DNA of 64,000 nt, from positions 1 to 64,000 of the forward strand of contig CAJTUB010000003.1 in assembly GCA_910579465.1 (NCBI GenBank), written 5' to 3'. The position numbers and the translations under genes were made by a program. Shown piece by piece: positions 1 through 7,921 of the stretch; the first letter of the stretch is position 1; each line of letters starts with the position of its first letter. Source of the DNA: an uncultured Lachnospiraceae bacterium. GTDB lineage: Bacteria; Bacillota; Clostridia; Lachnospirales; Lachnospiraceae. A model generated the notes under the pieces. That model worked only from the letters and a program-made list of their open reading frames with translations, did not search any database and was not told the DNA's origin.

Positions 1-744
1 CCCCATGAAACCTTTGACAAGGTGCAGGCCCTGCTGGTACGCGATACCCGGACTTCCCCCAAAGGGCGCGAGGTTCACCTGTTCAGCGGTTTTCTGAAAT
101 GTGCGGACTGCGGGAAATCCATCACCCGCAGCCAGAGCGGGAAAAATATCTATTACGCCTGCTCCACTTACAAGAACCGCTCCCGGACGGCCTGCACCAT
201 GCACTCTATCAAGCACAACCGTTTGGAGGCCGCCGTCCTGTTCGCTATCCAGTATCAAGTGAACACCGCCGTTTCCTACTCGGAGCTGATTGCCCGTATC
301 AACTCGGCCCCGCTGAAAAAAAGTCAATCCCACCGCCTTAACGACCAGATAGCCGCAAAGGAAAAGGAATTGACGAAAATCACCCGCTACAAGCAGTCAC
401 TGTATCAAGATTGGAAAGACGGGGAAATCACCCAGCAGGAATACCGGGATATGAAAGCCGATTATGAACGGCAGGCCGCCGAGCTTGCGGATGTGCTGGC
501 CCGGCTGAACGCGGAACGGGCGGAGCTCTTGAATGGCGTTGACAAGGAACACCCCGCGCTGGTAGCCTTTGCAAAGTATCAAAGCATCGAAATGCTCACC
601 CGTGAAATCCTCACGGACTTGGTAGACCATATCAAGATTTACGAAAACGGCAATATCAGCGTTCATTTCAAGTTTGCGGATGAGTTCCGCCGGATTGCCG
701 AGTACATTGAAATCAATACCACCGATACCGCCGAGGCGGGCTGA
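1..744 (+). CDS. Large serine recombinase, C-terminal part (start lies before the window)
   Basis: The frame is open from base 1, so the N-terminal catalytic domain lies outside the window. What remains (about 247 codons) starts with the end of the recombinase domain (PHETFDKVQALL), then a zinc beta-ribbon with CADCG and two further cysteines (YYACS, TACTM) that binds DNA. A basic, charged coiled-coil-like stretch rich in Lys/Glu/Gln follows (about residues 110-180), then a DUF4368-like tail (DHIKIYENGNISVHFKF). Proteins of this type catalyse integration and excision of conjugative or mobilisable elements in Clostridia. The AT-rich small genes that follow fit its position near one end of such an element. 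The family call is firm; the element and its attachment site are not visible here. Confidence 0.9.
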   Translation, partial: PHETFDKVQALLVRDTRTSPKGREVHLFSGFLKCADCGKSITRSQSGKNIYYACSTYKNRSRTACTMHSIKHNRLEAAVLFAIQYQVNTAVSYSELIARINSAPLKKSQSHRLNDQIAAKEKELTKITRYKQSLYQDWKDGEITQQEYRDMKADYERQAAELADVLARLNAERAELLNGVDKEHPALVAFAKYQSIEMLTREILTDLVDHIKIYENGNISVHFKFADEFRRIAEYIEINTTDTAEAG

Positions 745-901
745 TACCTGCCAACGCATGAAACCCCGCAATTTACAGATTTTCCTAATATGAGGCAATC
801 ATATGTATTCATGATGCATCCCTGAAAAAATGCCGTATTTATGCGGCGCGTGGCGTTTTGCAAACGCCTATTAGATAGCTTATGGAAGGGGGTAAAGTAA
901 A

Positions 902-1066
902 ATGAAAAAATCATTTGAATTTGTTCCGTATAAGAAGATTGGAGACCTTATATTCGGGATGCCAAGAAAAAAAGCAAAAGAATTATGTGGAGAGGTCAAA
1001 TCATCATGTATGTATGGTTACCCTATAGAAGATAGGTTCTTAGATAACTTTGGAAGTGAAACCTAA
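902..1066 (+). CDS. Small unknown protein, probably an N-terminal remnant
   Basis: A 54-codon frame starts at ATG 902 behind a good ribosome site (GGAAGGGGG). It begins MKKSFEFVPYKKIGDLIFGM and stops abruptly after DNFGSET. The opening resembles the start of longer immunity-like proteins found in toxin/immunity loci, so the piece is probably truncated. No enzymatic motif is visible. Whether it is still made as a functional peptide cannot be told from the sequence. Confidence 0.4.
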   Translation: MKKSFEFVPYKKIGDLIFGMPRKKAKELCGEVKSSCMYGYPIEDRFLDNFGSET

Positions 1067-1114
1067 AAGCATTGATATGTTGACAGATCATAGATGTTAA
1101 GGAGATGTATTCCC

Positions 1115-1435
1115 ATGAAAATGGAGCATTTAATAATTGAAGGATTTTGTGCGGGAAATGAAAAGCTAAGTACATATCCGTGCAATGGTAAATTGAAATT
1201 TGGAATTCATTGTTTGAAATGTTCCCAATTTAGTTATACATATTGTCCGAATGAAATTGCATTATCAGATTCTGATGGAATAGTTGTAGATTGGATTGGT
1301 TTTGGTGGAATCATGGAACCGTCAGAGATAGAAAAAAGAGATGAATACATAGCTATTTGGAATACAATATGTAAAGACAAAATGAATGAAGCATATGATG
1401 ATTTTTTAAAACAAGTTGATTTAAAAGACGAATGA
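1115..1435 (+). CDS. Hypothetical cysteine-containing protein (106 aa)
   Basis: I place the start at ATG 1115 because AAGGAG lies at 1099-1104 at normal spacing; an in-frame ATG at 1094 would precede that site. The protein has a CLKC pair and three other cysteines in its first half (EGFCAG, YPCNG, TYCPN), which could bind a metal, and an acidic C-terminal half (SEIEKRDEY, DDFLKQ). No transmembrane segment or signal peptide is seen. I do not recognise the family. Its place among immunity-like genes suggests a small cytoplasmic immunity or accessory protein, but that is only context. Confidence 0.55.
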   Translation: MKMEHLIIEGFCAGNEKLSTYPCNGKLKFGIHCLKCSQFSYTYCPNEIALSDSDGIVVDWIGFGGIMEPSEIEKRDEYIAIWNTICKDKMNEAYDDFLKQVDLKDE

Positions 1436-1447
1436 AAGAGAAGTGTT

Positions 1448-1533
1448 ATGAAGAATAAATATGAATTGAAAATTTAGAAGTATCAGATATGGAAGTATAT
1501 TGGGAAATTATGATGCCGTTAATGAATATGTAA
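1448..1533 (+). pseudogene. Degraded small gene
   Basis: An ATG at 1448 opens MKNKYELKI and stops at 1477. In another frame the DNA continues as NLEVSDMEVYWEIMMPLMNM and stops at 1533. The two pieces read as one short protein start interrupted by a single-base frameshift, then cut off. The product is not recognisable. Confidence 0.35.
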
Positions 1534-1570
1534 TGAACTAACAGAATGTATTTGTTATTAGAGGTAATAT

Positions 1571-1731
1571 ATGGGAAAATATAAATATTTTGAAAATGTA
1601 GAAAAAATGCATATTTTACAGAAACCCCATGTCAATTTTGTGGAAGTAAACATCTTTGTCTGGATGGTGTTTTTTTCGAAAGAGATGATATTGTATCAAT
1701 ATGCTTAAATTGTTTTGATAAAAAGAAATAA
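1571..1731 (+). pseudogene. Frameshifted CbrC/UPF0167-like fragment
   Basis: Translation from ATG 1571 gives MGKYKYFENVEK. At the run of six A (1602-1607) the sensible frame jumps to NAYFTETPCQFCGSKHLC, followed by an acidic stretch and a second pair, CLNC, ending at TAA 1731. Restoring one A to the run would join the frames into a 53-residue protein with two CxxC pairs. That layout, with an aromatic start, matches the N-terminal part of CbrC (UPF0167) family proteins, which are normally much longer. So this looks both frameshifted and truncated. The family assignment is tentative. Confidence 0.45.
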
Positions 1732-1753
1732 AATATATAGGAGCTAGGATAGA

Positions 1754-2176
1754 ATGATTGATTATTTAGATAAAATAAATCAAATGAAATTAGAAAAACC
1801 TATGAATGTGGATGATGTTTATACTTTAGAAAAGGACTTTCATTTCGCATTTCCGGAACAATATAAGGAATTTTTACTTTTACATGACGGCGGCGAAGGA
1901 CCGGTGGGCAAATATGGATATATTGCAATTTTTGGATTGAAGGAATTAATTAGTTCTAATGGTGAGGATAAGATTAATGATTATCATCCTGAATTATTTT
2001 ATTTTGCCTCAGACCGTGGGGGAATGATTTATGCTTTTGATATGAGTGCAGATAAGAACCCAATTGTTGAACTACCCTGTGATTCTATTGATTATGATGA
2101 TGTTGAGATTGTAGCAAGCGATTTTAAAGAATTTATAAGCTATATTTATAACATAGATGATAGTGAGTTTGACTAA
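1754..2176 (+). CDS. SMI1/KNR4 (SUKH) family immunity-type protein
   Basis: A 140-residue protein with the SUKH-domain pattern: an N-terminal helix, then LEKDFHFAFPEQYKEFLLLHDGG, a strand (YIAIFGLKEL), then LFYFASDRGGMIYAFDM and a C-terminal SDFKEFISYIY helix. SUKH proteins commonly neutralise toxins of contact-dependent or polymorphic toxin systems and usually sit beside the toxin gene. No toxin is found here, so it is probably an orphan immunity gene picked up with the mobile element. The start at 1754 follows ATAGGAGCTAGG. Cytoplasmic; no signal peptide. Confidence 0.85.
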   Translation: MIDYLDKINQMKLEKPMNVDDVYTLEKDFHFAFPEQYKEFLLLHDGGEGPVGKYGYIAIFGLKELISSNGEDKINDYHPELFYFASDRGGMIYAFDMSADKNPIVELPCDSIDYDDVEIVASDFKEFISYIYNIDDSEFD

Positions 2177-2219
2177 ATTGTCTGTTAAAAAGGAATAGAG
2201 AGAGGACTTAAAATTTCAG

Positions 2220-2681
2220 GTGAGTCATATGGTAAATATGAATAACCAAATGAGAAAAATTATTTCCAACGAAAATAATCAGAAATGTGATGAGAAAATG
2301 CATGAGTTTTTGAAAGGGATTATTAACAAAACAAAAATAATAAGAGATTGCGTTATATATGATGATGAAGGAATCGATGAGTCAGACGTTGACTTTGATA
2401 GTGTTTTAAAAATGGTTGGTGATTTGACAGGGTATGAAGTAAACTGTAATGAATTTAGATATGAAAAAAATAAAATTATAACTTATTCATATTTGAACAT
2501 AGCAAATGATTTAAATAATATGTTAGAAAATAAATATAGGAATAGAAAGTTTGTTATATATGTGTGTGTAGGGGATGAATGTATAGAAATTCGATTTCAT
2601 ACATATAGGGAAACAGAAGGTAGTTGGTTAGATGAAGATTTAAATAAGTATAACAAACCTATTCTCTGTTTCATGTTATAA
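2220..2681 (+). CDS. Hypothetical protein, possible immunity protein (153 aa)
   Basis: Starts at GTG 2220 (AGAGAGG about 12 nt upstream); an ATG at 2229 is an alternative. The product is acidic and AT-coded like its neighbour, with no membrane segment. It has an alpha/beta look: an early helix (EKMHEFLKGIINKTK), an acidic linker, and a C-terminal strand region (KFVIYVCVGDECIEIRFH). I recognise no family. Position directly after a SUKH gene suggests another small immunity or accessory protein of the island. Confidence 0.55.
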   Translation: MSHMVNMNNQMRKIISNENNQKCDEKMHEFLKGIINKTKIIRDCVIYDDEGIDESDVDFDSVLKMVGDLTGYEVNCNEFRYEKNKIITYSYLNIANDLNNMLENKYRNRKFVIYVCVGDECIEIRFHTYRETEGSWLDEDLNKYNKPILCFML

Positions 2682-2720
2682 TGAACAAGGAATTGACTGA
2701 AATAATGGGGAAATTTTAGC

Positions 2721-2776
2721 GATTGCAAAAACTCAAGGCTTGCAATCCTTGACAAAAAAATCCATAGGGGTATAAT
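2721..2776 (+). promoter_or_regulatory. Promoter of the Mrp-NifX gene with upstream element and inverted repeat
   Basis: TTGACA (2749-2754), 16-nt spacer, TATAAT (2771-2776): a near-perfect sigma-A promoter. Just upstream is GATTGCAA (2721-2728) and its perfect complement TTGCAATC (2740-2747), 11 nt apart and ending one base before the -35 box, the position expected for an activator or redox-type regulator. The same segment contains AAAAACTCAAG ending at 2737, the shared upstream element of this window, exactly 11 nt before the -35 box. Confidence 0.8.
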
Positions 2777-2824
2777 GGGAGGCAGAGTCAGAAACCCATC
2801 AGGGTTAGAAAAGAGGTTTTGGTA

Positions 2825-4096
2825 ATGAGCGAAGAGATTTATGAGCAGGAGGTTCCGTGTTCCCATGACTGTAGCAGCTGTTCGGCGAATTGTGATTCCA
2901 GGAAGCCGGATAAGTCGCAGTTTGCGGAGCCGATGAACCAGTACAGCAACGTGAAGAAGGTAATCGGCGTAGTCAGCGGAAAGGGCGGCGTGGGCAAGTC
3001 CTTTGTTACGTCGTATCTTGCGGTATTGATGCGGCGTATGGGCTATAAGACCGCCATTTTGGACGCAGATGTGACCGGCCCGTCTGTCCCGATGGCGTTT
3101 GGCGTGCATAAGAAGGCGCAGGGGAACGAGCTCGGGATTCTGCCGGAATATACGAAGAACGGCACGGCAATTATGTCGGTAAATCTTTTACTGGAGAATG
3201 AAGAGGTGCCGGTCGTATGGAGAGGTCCGGTGATTGCGGGTACGGTGAAGCAGTTCTGGTCCCAGGTGGTCTGGGGCGAGGTGGACTATATGTTTGTCGA
3301 TATGCCGCCGGGAACCGGCGACGTGCCGCTTACGGTGTTCCAGTCCCTTCCGGTGGATGGCATTCTTATTGTAACCAGCCCGCAGGACCTGGTTTCCATG
3401 GTAGTGGCAAAGGCTGTGAATATGGCGCGTGAAATGGATGTCCCGGTGCTTGGTCTGGTGGAAAATTACAGCTATGCCGTGTGCGGCTGCTGCGGCGAGA
3501 AGATGTATGTATTCGGGGAAAGCCATATCGAGGATACGGCGCGCAAGTTTAATCTTCCGGTGCTTGGAAGGCTTCCGTTAGACCCGGGCATTGCAAAGGC
3601 CGTCGATGCCGGTGAGATTGAGAGTCTGGAGGGTGACTGGCTGGAGGATGTTGCCCTTGTGTTGAAGGAGCTTCTGCCGCAGGGAGCTATGGCAGCGGAG
3701 CAGGGGGATTATAAGATTGCCGTAACGACGGATGAAGAGAATAATGTGTTCGGTCATTTCGGCCACTGTGAAAGGTTTACGCTTTACAGCATGAGCGACG
3801 GCATCCTGATGGCGAAAACCGCATTAAATACCGACGGAAACGGCCATGAGGCTATGGTGCAGGTGCTTGTGGAGAATAACGTAAAGGTTCTGATTTGCGG
3901 CGGCATCGGCAGGGGCGCTATGGAGGCGCTGCTTGCAGCAGGGATTACGGTAATACCGGGGATGACCGGTGACATTGATGTCGCAGTAGCAGGATTTCTT
4001 GACGGAAGTCTGAAGGAGAGTGCAGAGCCGAACTGCAGTACGCATGATTCCGGCGACTGCAGCTGTGACGGTGGCTGCGGAGGATGCTGCCACTGA
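2825..4096 (+). CDS. Mrp/NBP35-type P-loop ATPase fused to a NifX/NifB-type iron-cofactor domain
   Basis: 423 residues from ATG 2825 (AAGAGG 8 nt upstream; an in-frame TTG two codons earlier is less likely). The N-terminus is cysteine-rich (CSHDCSSCSANC), then an Mrp ATPase domain with the deviant Walker A GKGGVGKS (about residue 50), a DADVTGPS segment, DMPPGTGD and a CGCCGEKM pair. These are Fe-S cluster carrier features. From about residue 295 comes a dinitrogenase iron-molybdenum cofactor-type domain (KIAVTTDEENNVFGHFGHC ... ICGGIGRGAMEAL). A short tail is again rich in Cys (GDCSCDGGCGGCCH). Such fusions resemble MrpORP-type proteins of anaerobes that handle Fe-S or mixed-metal clusters. 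It precedes the ASKHA gene by 13 nt, so the two are probably cotranscribed. Confidence 0.9.
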   Translation: MSEEIYEQEVPCSHDCSSCSANCDSRKPDKSQFAEPMNQYSNVKKVIGVVSGKGGVGKSFVTSYLAVLMRRMGYKTAILDADVTGPSVPMAFGVHKKAQGNELGILPEYTKNGTAIMSVNLLLENEEVPVVWRGPVIAGTVKQFWSQVVWGEVDYMFVDMPPGTGDVPLTVFQSLPVDGILIVTSPQDLVSMVVAKAVNMAREMDVPVLGLVENYSYAVCGCCGEKMYVFGESHIEDTARKFNLPVLGRLPLDPGIAKAVDAGEIESLEGDWLEDVALVLKELLPQGAMAAEQGDYKIAVTTDEENNVFGHFGHCERFTLYSMSDGILMAKTALNTDGNGHEAMVQVLVENNVKVLICGGIGRGAMEALLAAGITVIPGMTGDIDVAVAGFLDGSLKESAEPNCSTHDSGDCSCDGGCGGCCH

Positions 4097-4109
4097 TTCA
4101 GGAGGAGGC

Positions 4110-5444
4110 ATGGGAAACAGGTATTGTGGTGCCTGCCGCGGCGAACGCGGCTGCAGGGACTGTACGGCTGCCGCCCGGGCAGCGGGGTATGCCGGGATTA
4201 CGGAGTTTTCGGCGGAGGGGCTTTTTCAGGAAGACGCCTCGCAGGAGACAGCCGTACTCGGGGACGCAGCGTCAGGGTATCAATCTGGCATGCCGGAAGC
4301 GCTTTTGATGGCGGCGGATATCGGTACGACGACGCTTGGCTTTGTATGCGCGGATGAGAGGGGCAGGGTTCTTGCCTCCTACGGCGCGGAGAACCCGCAG
4401 CGCCGGACTGCCGCGGATGTAATCGGCAGAATTGACGCGGCATGCCACGGGGCAGGAGAGCAGTTAGGAAAACAAATCAGGGAAGCCTTGGCGGAAGGCT
4501 TCCTTTTTGTGCTGAAACGGGCGGAACGTATTTTTGCAGGGCGGAGCGCCGCATGGGAAAGGCTTCCGGTGCGGATTGCACTTGCCGGGAATACCACGAT
4601 GCAGCATCTGCTGCTCGGCTATCCGTTAGACGGAATGGCAAGGGCTCCGTTCCGCCCTTATTCCGTAGAGGAGGTACATAGTTCTTTTGCGTCCCTGTTT
4701 TCGGAAACTGTGGCGTATGCACAGTTTCCGGACACGGTAAGGGAAGCGGGGGTGTTTGTATTTCCCTGCCTTTCCGCTTTTGTGGGCGGGGATGTCCTGG
4801 CAGGCGCATACGCTCTTTCCTTTCCCGGAATTGCCGGGGGAGCGGGAAGGGAGAACGGGAGCTATCTGCTAGCCGACTTAGGAACCAACGGAGAGCTTCT
4901 TTTGTCGGTTTCCGGCAATGTATATGCGACCTCGGCGGCGATGGGAAGCGCCTTTGAAGGAGGAAGATTTGCCTATGCGGCGGATTTATTCCGATTGATG
5001 GCGGATGCTCTGCGGGAGAGGGCGGCAGATGAAACAGGGCTGCTCTGCGAGCCGTATTTTACGGAAGGGTTTTCCGGGCTGTATCAGGAGGATATCCGTA
5101 CCTTCCAGCTTGCCAAGGGCGCAGTGCGCGCGGGAATCGAGGTGCTCTGTGAATATGCCGGAATTGATGCAGGGCAGATAACGGCAGTTTTTTTGGCAGG
5201 GGGAGCCGGACGGTACTGTCAGACCGGCGACCTTCTGCGCACCGGCTTTATGCCGGAGGAGTTCAGGGGGAAGCTAAGGGTGGTCGGGAACAGCTGCATC
5301 GGCGGGCTGCTCCGGTATTTGAGCAGTCCGGGAGAGAGGTTGCACTGTACCGGGGAGGTCATAAATCTGGCAGAAAGGCCGGAGTTTGAGGAATTGTATT
5401 ACCGGTGGATGGAGTTTCCGGACAATGTGCCGGAAAGAACGTAA
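4110..5444 (+). CDS. ASKHA-domain protein of the corrinoid-protein activator type (DUF4445/RACo-like)
   Basis: 444 residues. I choose ATG 4110 because GGAGGAGG lies just before it; the open frame extends further up only through the end of the previous gene. After a short Cys-rich start (CGACRGERGCRDC) come ASKHA ATPase signatures: ADIGTTTLGFV, LAGNTTMQHLLLGYP, LLADLGTNGELLL and FLAGGAGRYC. Relatives reductively activate corrinoid Fe-S proteins, using an N-terminal ferredoxin domain to deliver electrons. Here that domain is replaced by the short four-cysteine segment, so the electron or metal partner may be the upstream Mrp-NifX protein. That partnership is inferred from adjacency only. Confidence 0.85.
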   Translation: MGNRYCGACRGERGCRDCTAAARAAGYAGITEFSAEGLFQEDASQETAVLGDAASGYQSGMPEALLMAADIGTTTLGFVCADERGRVLASYGAENPQRRTAADVIGRIDAACHGAGEQLGKQIREALAEGFLFVLKRAERIFAGRSAAWERLPVRIALAGNTTMQHLLLGYPLDGMARAPFRPYSVEEVHSSFASLFSETVAYAQFPDTVREAGVFVFPCLSAFVGGDVLAGAYALSFPGIAGGAGRENGSYLLADLGTNGELLLSVSGNVYATSAAMGSAFEGGRFAYAADLFRLMADALRERAADETGLLCEPYFTEGFSGLYQEDIRTFQLAKGAVRAGIEVLCEYAGIDAGQITAVFLAGGAGRYCQTGDLLRTGFMPEEFRGKLRVVGNSCIGGLLRYLSSPGERLHCTGEVINLAERPEFEELYYRWMEFPDNVPERT

Positions 5445-5478
5445 AACCTGCGTTGGAACCCGGAAAGGAGGAGAGGAA

Positions 5479-6675
5479 ATGCCGGGATGTTTTTGGAGAG
5501 AGAACGGAAGGAGACGGCGCTTTTTCCGGAAGGTGTCATGCGGATTGCTGCTTGGTGCTTTGCTTGGCGCAGCCGCGTGTGGAAAGAGCGGAGGGGAACA
5601 GAAGGAAGAGAAGCCGGGGGAAGAGGGGACTGTAACACCGACAGAGACCCTGACAGGGACGGCGGAAGGGTTTGACGCCGCCAATCAGAAGCTGGTACAA
5701 GAGAAGGCAAAGGAGTACGCGGAAACGGTTGCTGTTTCGGTCGGGGAAGAGGACATTGCAATGGATAAGGCAATGTTTTTGATTTACTCGATGGAGGTCC
5801 GGGGAAATTATTATGCGCTCTATTATGAGTCGCAGTACGGGACAAATTACTGGGATATGGTTTATGATGATGAGGGACATACGACAAGGGATGTGTTTAA
5901 GCAGGAAACGATGGATATGCTGGTGCAGTATGCCGTTCTGTACGACTGTGCCGTGAAAAACGATATGACGCTGACGGAGGATGATATCGCAGAAAATGAT
6001 GCCTATGTGGAGCGGATTAAGGAGGCGCTGACTGCCGAGGAAACGGAGCGCGGCGGCTTTACCACGGACGGGCTCCGTGAGGTATGTGCATGGATGATGC
6101 TTGCCGAAAAGTATTATAATAAAATGACAGAGCGGTTAGGGGTTACGAAGGAGAGCGTGAGGGAAACCGTAAAAAAGGAAGACTACAAGGAGTACGAGAC
6201 AGAATATCTGTACCTTGCAACAACATACTATGATGAAAATTATGAGCTGCGGCAGGAAGAGGAGGCAGTAAAGGAGGCCTGTATGCGGCAGATGGAGGAG
6301 TATTACGAGGAGGTCCTGGACGGGAAGACGTTTGAAGAGCTGGCAGAGGGGGAGAATGCGCCGGTACGGAATATCAGGACATTCTTAGCAGACGGAGCCG
6401 GTGCCGAGGAGGCCTACCAAAAGGCAGCCAAAGGACTGAAGCCGGGAGAGGTGAGCAGGCCGGTGCAGACAGAATACGGCGTTTATCTGATTAAGATGTT
6501 GGACGACGACTGCACGAAGACCTATGAGGCAGCGGTCGATTCGGCGTACGAGGTCGAACGCAGCAATGCGTTTGCGGCAGCCTATGAGGTACTGCTTGCA
6601 GAGTATCCGGTGCAGGTCAACGAAGCGGTCTGGGACGAGGTACTGTTCGGGGCAACCGTAAGCCTTTCAGAGTAA
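5479..6675 (+). CDS. Secreted parvulin-type peptidyl-prolyl isomerase lipoprotein (PrsA/SurA-like)
   Basis: 398 residues from ATG 5479, behind AAAGGAGGAGAGG. A basic N-terminus (RRRRFFRK), a hydrophobic stretch and the lipobox LGAAAC mark a lipoprotein anchored outside the membrane. A charged, Thr-rich linker follows, then a SurA_N/trigger-factor-like helical region. Near the C-terminus is a PpiC-like core: KTFEELAE, AYQKAAKGLKPGEVSRPVQTEYGVYLIKMLDD. It probably folds exported proteins at the outer face of the membrane. It starts 34 nt after the ASKHA gene and may share its transcript. Its stop overlaps the convergent LysR gene by 9 bp, with no terminator between them. Confidence 0.85.
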   Translation: MPGCFWRENGRRRRFFRKVSCGLLLGALLGAAACGKSGGEQKEEKPGEEGTVTPTETLTGTAEGFDAANQKLVQEKAKEYAETVAVSVGEEDIAMDKAMFLIYSMEVRGNYYALYYESQYGTNYWDMVYDDEGHTTRDVFKQETMDMLVQYAVLYDCAVKNDMTLTEDDIAENDAYVERIKEALTAEETERGGFTTDGLREVCAWMMLAEKYYNKMTERLGVTKESVRETVKKEDYKEYETEYLYLATTYYDENYELRQEEEAVKEACMRQMEEYYEEVLDGKTFEELAEGENAPVRNIRTFLADGAGAEEAYQKAAKGLKPGEVSRPVQTEYGVYLIKMLDDDCTKTYEAAVDSAYEVERSNAFAAAYEVLLAEYPVQVNEAVWDEVLFGATVSLSE

Positions 6676-7578
6676 GGGAGCGGGAGCTGCGTCCCCGCTT
6701 CGTAAAAGCTCGATAAAGTATTTTGCCGGTCCGGACACCGGAAGGGAGCTGTCAAAGGCAAGGACGAGCTTTCTTTTCGGAAGCTGCTCTCTGGTATGGA
6801 TAATATAAAAGCTGTCGTCGGTCTTTCCTTTGACGCAGAAGTCAGGGACAAAGGCGATGCCGAGACCGATTCTGGCAAGGTCGATTAAGAGGTCATTGCT
6901 GCTTAACTCTACCGCGGGCGCAAGCTCCAAGGAATGGAGCAGGAACTGCTCATGCAGGAATTCGCTTGTCGTAGAGCGTTTGGAAAGCATCAGAATCGGC
7001 AGCGCGCTCAGCTCGGCAAAGGAAAGCTCCGTTCCGGAATAATCGTAGGAGTCTTTGTTGGCGACAAAGACATCGGAAAACTCCTTCAGGGTTTCCATCT
7101 GCATGGAATGGTTCAGGTTCGGGTTCGGGGAGTTGGCGATAATAAGGTCCGCCGCGTTCTGGGAAAGCAGCTCCGCACACTGCAGGGAGGTGGCGTTCAT
7201 TACGTTTAAATGTACCTCCGGAAAGGACTGGTGGAAGCGGTTCAAATACGGGACAAGGTAATAACGGCAGATGGTGTCGCTGGCGGCAATACGGAGCTGT
7301 GTCCCGCCGTTGTCCTTAGAGTTCGTCAGCTGGTTTTCCCCTTTGGTAATCAGGTGGATTGCAGGCTCGATATGCTTAAACAGCAGCTCGCCCTCCGGGG
7401 TTAAGGCAACACGCTTCGTACTCCGGGTAAACAAAACCTGTCCGAGCCGCTGCTCCAGTACCTTGACGGACTGGCTGACGGCAGACTGCGAAATAAAAAG
7501 AGAGGCGGCTGCCTCGGAAAAGCTGAGTGTTTTTGCAACATGGTAAAAAACCTTATATAATTCGTAATTAACGTCCAT
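6667..7578 (-). CDS. LysR-family transcriptional regulator
   Basis: 303 residues. The N-terminal winged helix-turn-helix is clear (FYHVAKTLSFSEAAASLFISQSAVSQSVKVLEQRLGQVLF, residues about 9-48), followed by the linker helix and a periplasmic-binding-like effector domain (IAASDTICRYYLVPYL ... IGLGIAFVPDF). Start at 7578 with AAGGAG 7 nt upstream. It is divergent from purL across a 343-bp intergenic region, but nothing shows that it controls purine genes. The effector is unknown; CysB/CbbR-like subfamilies have the same length. Confidence 0.92.
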   Translation of the reverse strand: MDVNYELYKVFYHVAKTLSFSEAAASLFISQSAVSQSVKVLEQRLGQVLFTRSTKRVALTPEGELLFKHIEPAIHLITKGENQLTNSKDNGGTQLRIAASDTICRYYLVPYLNRFHQSFPEVHLNVMNATSLQCAELLSQNAADLIIANSPNPNLNHSMQMETLKEFSDVFVANKDSYDYSGTELSFAELSALPILMLSKRSTTSEFLHEQFLLHSLELAPAVELSSNDLLIDLARIGLGIAFVPDFCVKGKTDDSFYIIHTREQLPKRKLVLAFDSSLPVSGPAKYFIELLRSGDAAPAPLL

Positions 7579-7611
7579 AGACAGCTCCTTTTGTAATCCT
7601 GTGCTTTTTTC

Positions 7612-7672
7612 AGTATAGCAGACTTAAGGGGCTTCTGCAAGGAGCTTTCCGCTTTAAGCTTCGGCAGGTTTT
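7612..7672 (-). promoter_or_regulatory. Promoter of the LysR gene with shared upstream element
   Basis: Read on the minus strand: TTGCAG (7640-7635), 17-nt spacer, TATACT (7617-7612). Exactly 11 nt above the -35 box lies CCGAAGCTTAAAG (in 7672-7652), a diverged copy of the element AAAAATGCGGAAAYTCAAG. Confidence 0.65.
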
Positions 7673-7690
7673 GAATGACTTGGAAGAGTT

Positions 7691-7800
7691 CGGCTTAACA
7701 GCTCTTAGAGGAAGTCTGGTGTAGCGTTGCGCATGCAAAATTACGCTGTGGCACAGTCTCCGGGACATAAGGGTTGCCTAGAAACTGCGGAAGCGTAAAG
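7691..7800 (+). repeat. Dispersed intergenic repeat, copy facing purL
   Basis: The stretch CTTAGAGGAAGTCTGG, then GTTGCGC-TGCAAAA, then CACAG-C-CCGGGA, ending in AAACTGCGGAAGCGTAAAG, lines up in the same order with the region before enolase (22201-22304). It ends about 40 nt above the purL promoter. The rest of 7579-7921 holds the two promoters and no gene. Confidence 0.6.
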
Positions 7801-7841
7801 CTTATAAGAAAGCCTTATAAAACGTGTTATATATATTAATT

Positions 7842-7900
7842 TTATTTATAAGCCGGAAGATGTTATACTAAAACCAAACAGCGGATGTCCGGGCGACATC
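7842..7900 (+). promoter_or_regulatory. purL promoter and leader hairpin
   Basis: TTATTT (7842-7847), 16 nt, TATACT (7864-7869). The short leader folds a perfect 6-bp hairpin (GATGTC 7884-7889, GACATC 7895-7900) that ends right at the ribosome site GGAAAGGA. No purine-riboswitch core is visible. Confidence 0.6.
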
Positions 7901-7921
7901 GGAAAGGAATGGGTAAATGCA

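Larger units (their letters stand above)
745..2700. other. AT-rich island of orphan and broken small genes next to the recombinase
   Basis: From about 900 to 2690 the DNA is clearly more AT-rich than both flanks, with many AAA, ATA and TTT codons. It holds only short genes, several of them broken, in the same direction as the recombinase. At 745-901 I see no gene, only a perfect 7-bp hairpin (852-868, GGCGTTT/AAACGCC). The mixture of SUKH-type and unknown small proteins is typical of immunity-gene cassettes of polymorphic toxin loci, but no toxin gene is present. Foreign origin is inferred from composition and from the adjacent recombinase. Confidence 0.6.

Noticed and set aside
7579..7921. 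Purine riboswitch before purL
   Set aside because: No purine aptamer core; only a 6-bp hairpin and the dispersed repeat are visible.
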